DNA from: an uncultured Oscillospiraceae bacterium
GTDB taxonomy: Bacteria; Bacillota; Clostridia; Oscillospirales; Acutalibacteraceae
Assembly (NCBI GenBank): GCA_900554525.1
Contig: USHL01000095.1
Span: 1 to 5,953, forward strand
DNA length: 5,953 bases
Reading direction: 5' to 3'
Numbering within the stretch: the stretch's first letter is position 1; each line of letters starts with the position of its first letter. Shown here in pieces: positions 1-4,855 of the stretch. Made by a program: the position numbers and the translations under genes. The notes under the pieces were generated by a model. The model did not search any database. It was not told the origin of the DNA and worked only from the letters and a program-made list of their open reading frames with translations.

Positions 1-268
1 GGGTAACCCCGCCCTCGCGGCCGAAATACTCCTTATACTTTATAATTCTGCGGACAAGCTCATCGGCAGTATACTCTGTGCCCGCCGATGCTTTCCACGT
101 TTCGGGATTATGGCAGCAGCCGCAGCGCAGCGGGCAGCCCTGCATAAAGACCACAAACCGCACGCCCGGTCCGTCGAGCGTGCCGAGGGTCTGCAATGAG
201 GAAACCCTGCCGCTCCGCGCGGCAGTTTGATTTTTACGTTCACCCGCAGTATAAAAAATCTTTTCCAA
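1..268 (-). CDS. pflA: Pyruvate formate-lyase activating enzyme, radical SAM (N-terminal part, cut by window edge)
   Basis: This activase uses S-adenosylmethionine and a [4Fe-4S] cluster to abstract a hydrogen from the active-site glycine of PflB, creating the glycyl radical; it acts in the cytoplasm. The 89 visible codons include the radical-SAM motif CxxxCxxC within QGCPLRCGCCHNPETW (Cys45, Cys49, Cys52, with an extra Cys51). The stretch GTLDGPGVRFVVF before it and the EYFGREGGVT-like segment after it are also typical of PflA. The rest of the roughly 245-residue protein lies beyond position 1. The frame holds no ATG or GTG upstream of the conserved GRVSSLQ strand. The only reasonable start is TTG at 268-266, directly after the pflB TAA and in the same frame, with GAGG at 280-277 eight bases upstream. 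This start gives about 16 more residues before the cluster than E. coli PflA has. Identity is secure; the exact start is less so. Confidence 0.93.
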   Translation of the reverse strand, partial: MEKIFYTAGERKNQTAARSGRVSSLQTLGTLDGPGVRFVVFMQGCPLRCGCCHNPETWKASAGTEYTADELVRRIIKYKEYFGREGGVT

Positions 269-2500
269 TTACATCGCCTCGTGGAAGGTGCGGCTTATAA
301 CCTCACGCTGCTGCTCGCGCGAAAGCTTATGGAAGTTGACCGCGTAGCCCGAAACGCGTATCGTGAGGTTCGGATACGCCGACGGGTCGTTATAAGCCTC
401 AATAAGCGTTTCACGGTTAAGCACATTCACATTGATGTGGTGCGCGTTCTTGGCAAAATATCCGTCCAGCACCGAAACAAGGTTGCTTACACGCTCCTCC
501 GCGGTTCTGCCGAGAGTATCGGGAGTTATCGAGAAGGTATTTGAAATACCGTCGCGGCAGTCGTCATAGCTTATTTTTGCCACCGAGTTGAGCGACGCCA
601 AAGCACCGTTTTCCTCACGGTTGTGCATCGGATTCGCGCCCGGAGCAAACGGAGTCCCAGCTTTCCTGCCGTCAGGCGTAGCGCCGGTATGCCTGCCGTA
701 CATCACATTTGAGGTTATGGTAAGCACCGAAAGGGTATGCTCAGCGTTTCTGTAAGCCGGAGTCTTTCTGAGCTCGGTTATCATCATATGGGTCATTTCA
801 CGGGCAATACTGTCCACACGGTCGTCGTCATTGCCGAATTTCGGGAAATCTCCCTTGGTCTCAAAATCCACTATATATCCGTTCTCATCACGTATCGGGC
901 GGACATCGGCGTATTTTACCGCGCTCAAAGAATCGGCGATTACCGAAAGACCGGCCACTCCGAAAGCCATAAAGCGATGTACGTCGGTATCGTGCAGTGC
1001 CATCTGCGATTTCTCATATGCATATTTATCGTGCATAAAATGAATGATATTCATCGTATTAACATAGAGCTTCGCCAGCCATCCTGCATATTCCTTTACG
1101 CGGGCCATAACCTCATCGTAATCGAGCTTGTCCCCCGCCAGCACCGGCTTCTGCGGACCGATATGTATTCCGCTTGTCGTATCGCAGCCGCCGTTTATCG
1201 CGACAAGCAGCAGCTTGGCAAGATTGCAGCGGGCGCCGAAGAACTGCATCTGCTTGCCTATCCTCATTGCCGAAACACAGCAGGCTATGGCATAGTCGTC
1301 GCCGTAGATCGGGCGCATGATATCGTCGTTTTCATACTGTATTGAATCTGTATCTACCGAAACCTTAGCGCAGTATTTCTTAAAGCTTTCCGGCAGCTTC
1401 TGCGACCAGAGTATGGTGAGATTCGGTTCCGGCGAGGAACCGAGGGTATAAAGGGTATTGAGTATACGGTAGCTGCTCTTGGTAACAAGTGTGCGGCCGT
1501 CCTCGCCGACACCGCCCACGCTCTCGGTAATCCACATCGGGTCGCCGCCGAACAGCTCGTTGTACTCAGGTGTGCGCAGATGCCGCGCTATGCGGAGCTT
1601 CATAACAAAATCGTCTATCAGCTCCTGCGCCGCAGATTCGCTCAATATACCGTTTTTCAGGTCGCGTTCGATATAAATATCAAAAAACGTGCTGACGCGC
1701 CCGAGCGACATCGCCGCGCCGTTCTGCTCCTTTATAGCGGCAAGATATCCGAAATATGTCCACTGTATCGCCTCGTGCGCGTCCCTGGCCGGGGCGCTTA
1801 TGTCACAGCCGTACATTGCCGCCATATCCTTCATATAGCCGAGAAATGCAATCTGCCGGTAAAGCTCCTCGGCAAGCTTTATCTTTTCATCGCTGAAATC
1901 GCCGTTCTGCAGCGCCGCCTTGTCCTTTTTCTTTTCTTCGATAAGGCGGTCTATGCCGTAAAGAGCTACACGGCGGTAATCGCCGATTATGCGGCCGCGG
2001 CCGTAAGCGTCCGGCAGACCCGTTATTATGTGGCAGCGTCTCGCCAGACGCATTTCGTCGGTATAGGCACGGAATACTCCGTCGTTATGGGTCGTTCTGT
2101 AACGGAACTCATCCTCTATTTTGCTGCTGAGCTTATAGCCGTAAGCCTCGCAGGCCTGCCTCGCCATACGCATGCCGCCGAACGGATTGACACCGCGCTT
2201 TAAAGGACGGTTTGTCTGCATACCTACTATAAGCTCTTTATCCTTATCAATATATCCCGGCTCATAGCTGGTGAGCGAGGAAACGGTGGCGGTATCGATA
2301 TCCAGCACGCCGCCGAACTGCCGCTCCACCTCAAACAGTGAGTTGAGCCTGCCCATCAGCTCGCGTGTACGCTTTGTCGCGCCCGTGAGAAAGCTTTCGT
2401 CACCGGTATATTCCTTATAGTTGCGCTGGATAAAATCACGGACATTGATTTCCTCCTGCCATATCCCACCGTTAAAGCCGTTCCAGTTTTCATGCGTCAT
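269..2500 (-). CDS. pflB: Pyruvate formate-lyase (formate C-acetyltransferase)
   Basis: PflB catalyses pyruvate + CoA to acetyl-CoA + formate, the main non-oxidative pyruvate-cleaving step in anaerobic fermentation; it is a cytoplasmic glycyl-radical enzyme. With the start at 2500 the protein is 743 residues, close to the roughly 760 of E. coli PflB, and it aligns with that enzyme from memory along its whole length. The PFL-like domain carries the catalytic adjacent cysteines in IACCVSAM (Cys407-Cys408), the pair that separates true PFL from glycerol/diol dehydratase relatives. The C-terminal glycyl-radical motif is IRVSGYAVNF, with Gly718 as the radical site. Other diagnostic stretches are ITGLPDAYGRGRIIGDYRR, EAIQWTYFGYLAA and VLTITSNVMYG. 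The ATG at 2500 is chosen because AAGGGGGAG lies seven bases upstream and the protein then begins MTHENWNGF, leading into WQEEINVRDFIQ as in the family. A longer reading from TTG at 2536 starts inside a terminator-like hairpin and is rejected. pflA follows with no gap. Confidence 0.98.
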   Translation of the reverse strand: MTHENWNGFNGGIWQEEINVRDFIQRNYKEYTGDESFLTGATKRTRELMGRLNSLFEVERQFGGVLDIDTATVSSLTSYEPGYIDKDKELIVGMQTNRPLKRGVNPFGGMRMARQACEAYGYKLSSKIEDEFRYRTTHNDGVFRAYTDEMRLARRCHIITGLPDAYGRGRIIGDYRRVALYGIDRLIEEKKKDKAALQNGDFSDEKIKLAEELYRQIAFLGYMKDMAAMYGCDISAPARDAHEAIQWTYFGYLAAIKEQNGAAMSLGRVSTFFDIYIERDLKNGILSESAAQELIDDFVMKLRIARHLRTPEYNELFGGDPMWITESVGGVGEDGRTLVTKSSYRILNTLYTLGSSPEPNLTILWSQKLPESFKKYCAKVSVDTDSIQYENDDIMRPIYGDDYAIACCVSAMRIGKQMQFFGARCNLAKLLLVAINGGCDTTSGIHIGPQKPVLAGDKLDYDEVMARVKEYAGWLAKLYVNTMNIIHFMHDKYAYEKSQMALHDTDVHRFMAFGVAGLSVIADSLSAVKYADVRPIRDENGYIVDFETKGDFPKFGNDDDRVDSIAREMTHMMITELRKTPAYRNAEHTLSVLTITSNVMYGRHTGATPDGRKAGTPFAPGANPMHNREENGALASLNSVAKISYDDCRDGISNTFSITPDTLGRTAEERVSNLVSVLDGYFAKNAHHINVNVLNRETLIEAYNDPSAYPNLTIRVSGYAVNFHKLSREQQREVISRTFHEAM
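277..280 (-). promoter_or_regulatory. Ribosome binding site for pflA inside the end of pflB
   Basis: On the minus strand GAGG lies eight bases before the TTG at 268-266, within the last codons of pflB. It is the only purine-rich site at a suitable distance from an in-frame start. It supports translational coupling of pflA to pflB. The GTG at 243-241 is out of the pflA frame and has no comparable site. Confidence 0.5.
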
Positions 2501-2507
2501 ACATATT

Positions 2508-2516
2508 CTCCCCCTT
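2508..2516 (-). promoter_or_regulatory. Ribosome binding site of pflB
   Basis: AAGGGGGAG on the minus strand, seven bases before the ATG at 2500-2498, fixes the pflB start. It begins only about eight bases after the T-run of the terminator-like hairpin, so folding of that hairpin could also influence ribosome access. Confidence 0.8.
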
Positions 2517-2524
2517 GCAGTGAT

Positions 2525-2561
2525 AAAAACGGGCAATCCAGCTTATTAAGCTGAATTGCCC
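2525..2561 (-). terminator. Intrinsic terminator-like hairpin in the pflB leader (possible attenuator)
   Basis: Read on the minus strand, 2561-2531 forms a hairpin with arms GGGCAATTCAGCT and AGCTGGATTGCCC: 13 base pairs, one of them a G-T wobble, around a five-base loop. It is followed by G and five T (2529-2525). This is the classic shape of a factor-independent terminator for minus-strand transcription; the plus strand has no T-run after the arm. The hairpin lies downstream of the esterase operon and also downstream of the pflB promoter at 2672-2644, so the pflB transcript must pass it. It may simply end esterase transcripts with leaky passage, act as a regulated attenuator, or be a stable 5' hairpin. 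The structure is seen; the role is inferred. Confidence 0.65.
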
Positions 2562-2592
2562 AGACGGTCGGCTGATTTATGCCGTGCTCCCC

Positions 2593-2606
2593 TATGGTAT
2601 ACCATA
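2593..2606. promoter_or_regulatory. Palindromic operator candidate, GntR/FadR-type
   Basis: TATGGTATACCATA is a perfect 14-bp palindrome with the core TGGTATACCA, which resembles operators of FadR-subfamily GntR regulators (the UxuR/ExuR-type site has the same core). It lies about 30-45 bases downstream of the expected pflB transcription start, so a bound repressor could act as a roadblock. No regulator gene is present in the window. A chance palindrome or a small RNA hairpin is possible. Confidence 0.45.
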
Positions 2607-2643
2607 TATTCCGTCAGTCACACGGCCGTTCAACTATATATTG

Positions 2644-2672
2644 ATTTTACACTCTTATAAAAGTTTTGTCAA
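2644..2672 (-). promoter_or_regulatory. Promoter of pflB (sigma-A/sigma-70 type)
   Basis: On the minus strand the -35 box TTGACA (2672-2667) is separated by exactly 17 bases from the -10 box TAAAAT (2649-2644). The -35 box begins about 11 bases after the esterase stop codon. The predicted transcript starts near 2637, leaving a leader of about 137 bases before pflB that contains the palindrome and the terminator-like hairpin. Confidence 0.75.
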
Positions 2673-2682
2673 GACAGATTTT

Positions 2683-3330
2683 TTAATTATTTTCCTTTCT
2701 TTTTTGTGCAAACATCCAGTTCCACATTTCGTCATCCGCAAAGGTGGGAGTCCAGGAATCGTGCTGACGGTCCGGATAAACCGTTATTTTGGCATTTCCG
2801 CCGTTCCGGTTGATCGCCGCCACCATTTTAACCGATTCTTCCGGCAGGACGGTACTGTCAAGAGCGCCATGGAACGCCCATACGGGAATATCCTTAAGCC
2901 TCGACGCGTTCCAGTACATACCTCCGCCGCAGACAGGCACCGCCGCTGCAAACCATTCGGGACGCGACATCAGCACCTGCCATAGCGTATAACCGCCCAT
3001 GCTTGAGCCTGCGGCATAGATACGGTTAATATCGACATCGTCGCGGTTGCGCATTACATCAATAAATTCAAGTAAAACATCGAAAAGTTCAAACCAGGTA
3101 TCACAATGGCACTGAGGCGCTGCACAAACCGCCTTTACAGCGCGGCCGCGCTCTATTTCGCCCATCGGACCGGTCATAGCTATTTTTTTAAGCTCGTCGC
3201 CGCGTCCTCCGGAGCCGTGAATGTATATAAAGAGCGGAAGCTTTTCTTTGCTTTCAGGGACATATTCGAGATATTTCAGATATTCCCCCGGGCGTCCGGC
3301 AGATTCAAAACGCTTTTCAGTAAATTTCAT
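2683..3330 (-). CDS. Alpha/beta-hydrolase esterase, CE1/PHB-depolymerase-like, cytoplasmic
   Basis: A 215-residue serine hydrolase predicted to cleave ester bonds; the substrate is not certain, and feruloyl or acetyl groups on plant oligosaccharides are the best guess from its partner gene. The oxyanion segment is FIYIHGSGGRGDEL (HGSGG at 38-42), the nucleophile elbow is GSSMGG with Ser110, the acid is Asp158 in HGALDSTV, and the histidine is His190 in DRQHDSW, so the triad is complete and in the usual order. The phrase LPLFIYIHGSGGRGDEL is typical of the family often annotated as phospholipase/predicted peptidase or CE1-like esterase. There is no signal peptide or membrane segment. The ATG at 3330 has GGAG eight bases upstream and overlaps the stop of the CE15 gene by four bases (ATGA), which implies translational coupling. 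Dienelactone-hydrolase-like or prolyl-oligopeptidase-like activity cannot be excluded. Confidence 0.85.
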   Translation of the reverse strand: MKFTEKRFESAGRPGEYLKYLEYVPESKEKLPLFIYIHGSGGRGDELKKIAMTGPMGEIERGRAVKAVCAAPQCHCDTWFELFDVLLEFIDVMRNRDDVDINRIYAAGSSMGGYTLWQVLMSRPEWFAAAVPVCGGGMYWNASRLKDIPVWAFHGALDSTVLPEESVKMVAAINRNGGNAKITVYPDRQHDSWTPTFADDEMWNWMFAQKRKENN

Positions 3331-4427
3331 ATATTTTGCTCCTTTTGCTTTTTATCCCAGAAATCCATATACATCTTCCAGTCATAAGGCGTGATGCAAT
3401 GGTCTGCGGTTTTCATATGATAACCGATGCTGCCGTCGTGATAAGCAGTGTTCGCCTCTATCGGCTCATCAGGCAGAACCGCTCCCTTTATTCCGTAAAA
3501 CTTTTCATAAACTCCGCTTGCCTCACGGCAGGAAAGTCTTTCGTTCAGCGGATCGGCCCAGTCGTCACGGCTGCAGCTTTCTATATACACAAGCCGCGGG
3601 GCTATAAGAGCTATAAGCATATGCTGGTCGACCGGCAGCATTTCCTCGTGCCGGTTATAACGGCGGAAATTTTCACAGAACCAGTCGGTGCGGTTTATAT
3701 CGGCTATATGCTCGCCGGTTTTGCCCCGCAGCACCGACGCACCCATACAGCCCGAAGCATTTGACACCGCCATAGCGAAACGCGTATCGTTGGCGGCGCA
3801 CCAGAGAGCGGTCTTTCCGCCGCGGGAATGACCACCGACCGACACATGCGACAAATCGATATCTCCGTCGGTTTCAAGATAATCCATAACGCGCGACGCG
3901 CCCCAGCCCCAGGCGGAAATAGTTGCCCAGTCATCGCCGCGCCGGGCCTCGCGCGCGGGGCCAAGCACACGGTAAACCCCTTCACGGTAATCGGAATTAC
4001 TGTCGAAATCCGGGCAGATCCCGCTCGTATACATTACGAACACCGCATATCCGCGCGCGGTTATATCAAGCACAGGAACATATTCGCATTCGGGGTCATT
4101 TTTTAGGTCGCAGTTTTTTTCTTCAAACTCGTGCATTATGTAAACAAACGCCGGAACCTTTTTGCCAACAGAAGGCACGAATCCCAGCACCTTAAAGGAA
4201 TAACCTGAAAAAGAGATTATGATTTCCTTCATAACCACCGCTCTTCCGGCATAACCTTCGTTTTTACGTACTTCAAAGCTGAGGTCAATCGGGCGGCCTA
4301 TCGGCGCGCGGCCGTATACATGCTCGGTAAAAAGCGCCCTTATCTCCTCCCGGCGGAAGCTTTCCCACTTTTCTTCGGTATCTATCTTTTCACCGCTTAT
4401 CGAAGTAAATAAATCCGGAAAAACCAT
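3327..4427 (-). CDS. Glucuronoyl esterase-like protein, carbohydrate esterase family 15
   Basis: CE15 enzymes hydrolyse the ester between 4-O-methyl-glucuronic acid of xylan and lignin alcohols. This 366-residue protein has the family layout: an N-terminal W..RREEI..LFTEHVYGRAP segment, the nucleophile motif GGHSRGGKTALW with Ser201, VDQHMLIALIAPR (266-278), DDWADPLNE (288-296), and a C-terminal IGYHMKTADHCITPYDW with His343 as the likely catalytic histidine. The position usually held by the catalytic Glu, about 23 residues after the serine, appears to be Ala224 (SNASG), so Asp288 or Asp289 is the probable acid, as in bacterial members with the alternative acid site. There is no signal peptide, unlike the well-studied secreted enzymes, which suggests action on imported oligosaccharides. 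The ATG at 4427 is preceded by GGAG eight bases upstream. It is the first gene of an operon with the overlapping CE1-like esterase. A broader role as an acetyl-xylan or other uronoyl esterase is possible. Confidence 0.87.
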   Translation of the reverse strand: MVFPDLFTSISGEKIDTEEKWESFRREEIRALFTEHVYGRAPIGRPIDLSFEVRKNEGYAGRAVVMKEIIISFSGYSFKVLGFVPSVGKKVPAFVYIMHEFEEKNCDLKNDPECEYVPVLDITARGYAVFVMYTSGICPDFDSNSDYREGVYRVLGPAREARRGDDWATISAWGWGASRVMDYLETDGDIDLSHVSVGGHSRGGKTALWCAANDTRFAMAVSNASGCMGASVLRGKTGEHIADINRTDWFCENFRRYNRHEEMLPVDQHMLIALIAPRLVYIESCSRDDWADPLNERLSCREASGVYEKFYGIKGAVLPDEPIEANTAYHDGSIGYHMKTADHCITPYDWKMYMDFWDKKQKEQNI

Positions 4428-4453
4428 ATAAACAACTCCGCTGCATAAAAGTT

Positions 4454-4489
4454 TTTATAATTCTATCACAGCCTTGAAGTCAAAGTCAA
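4454..4489 (-). promoter_or_regulatory. Promoter region of the esterase operon, with a tandem -35 hexamer
   Basis: On the minus strand the hexamer TTGACT occurs twice back to back (4489-4484 and 4483-4478). The first pairs with TAGAAT (4465-4460) at 18 bases. The second pairs with TATAAA (4459-4454) at 18 bases or TTATAA (4460-4455) at 17. Either register gives a short leader of about 20-35 bases before the CE15 start. Position in a divergent spacer supports a promoter, but which register is used cannot be told. Confidence 0.5.
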
Positions 4490-4510
4490 TAAGTATGCCG
4501 AAAAATATAT

Positions 4511-4539
4511 TTGAAATCACGGGCTTAATATGGTAAAAT
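4511..4539 (+). promoter_or_regulatory. Promoter of the ACT/UPF0210 operon
   Basis: TTGAAA (4511-4516) and TAAAAT (4534-4539) are separated by 17 bases, a near-consensus housekeeping promoter. It lies about 30 bases upstream of the ATG at 4571, which has AAAGGGG around 4556-4562 as ribosome binding site. It diverges from the esterase promoter, with about 20 bases between the two -35 regions. No further conserved structure is evident in the 143-base spacer. Confidence 0.7.
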
Positions 4540-4570
4540 TAAAGCACTATTCATCAAAGGGGATAAATTT

Positions 4571-4840
4571 ATGAAAACCGTAATTTCCGTCATAGGAAAG
4601 GACGCCGTCGGAATTATTGCCAAGGTAAGCGCCGTCTGCGCCGAATGCAACGCCAATATCGTGGATATAACCCAGTCGGTCCTGCAGGATATGTTCGTGA
4701 TGGTAATGCTCACCGAAATCTCGGAGCTTAACTGCCCGTTCAACGATTTTTCAGAAAAAATGAAAGCTCTCGGCACTGACAGAGGATTAGACATCCGCGT
4801 TATGCACGAGGATATTTTTAATTCAATGCACCGTATATAA
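4571..4840 (+). CDS. ACT domain-containing protein, UPF0237 family
   Basis: An 89-residue protein made of a single ACT domain, the small ligand-binding fold that usually senses amino acids. It starts KTVISVIGKDAVGIIAKVSA, where the first beta strand runs into the GKDxxGIIAKV turn and helix typical of ACT ligand sites, and continues with NIVDITQSVLQDMFVMVMLTE. The length matches stand-alone UPF0237 proteins (about 90 residues, as in the streptococcal homologue). The downstream UPF0210 gene starts 15 bases after its stop and is the usual neighbour of this family, so the two probably form a functional unit, perhaps sensor and effector. The ligand is unknown. The ATG is supported by AAAGGGG upstream. 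Confidence 0.92.
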   Translation: MKTVISVIGKDAVGIIAKVSAVCAECNANIVDITQSVLQDMFVMVMLTEISELNCPFNDFSEKMKALGTDRGLDIRVMHEDIFNSMHRI

Positions 4841-4855
4841 AGAGGAGATCCCGCC

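Noticed and set aside
40..243. GTG-initiated 67-codon frame on the minus strand overlapping pflA
   Set aside because: It is in a different frame from the clear radical-SAM sequence of pflA and has no ribosome binding site or recognisable content.
737..1345. Open frame of about 200 codons on the plus strand, antisense to pflB
   Set aside because: It lies wholly inside the highly conserved pflB coding region, its translation resembles no known protein and it has no convincing start context. It is a shadow of pflB codon use.
1580..2203. Second open frame of about 207 codons on the plus strand, antisense to pflB
   Set aside because: Same reasoning: fully antisense to pflB, with low-complexity, unrecognisable translation.
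2501..2536. Twelve-residue N-terminal extension of PflB from a TTG at 2536
   Set aside because: The TTG lies in the arm of the terminator-like hairpin, the added residues do not match PflB, and a strong ribosome binding site serves the ATG at 2500.
2622..2629. Short perfect palindrome ACGGCCGT in the pflB leader
   Set aside because: Eight bases only and close to the expected transcription start; too short to claim as an operator or a structural element.
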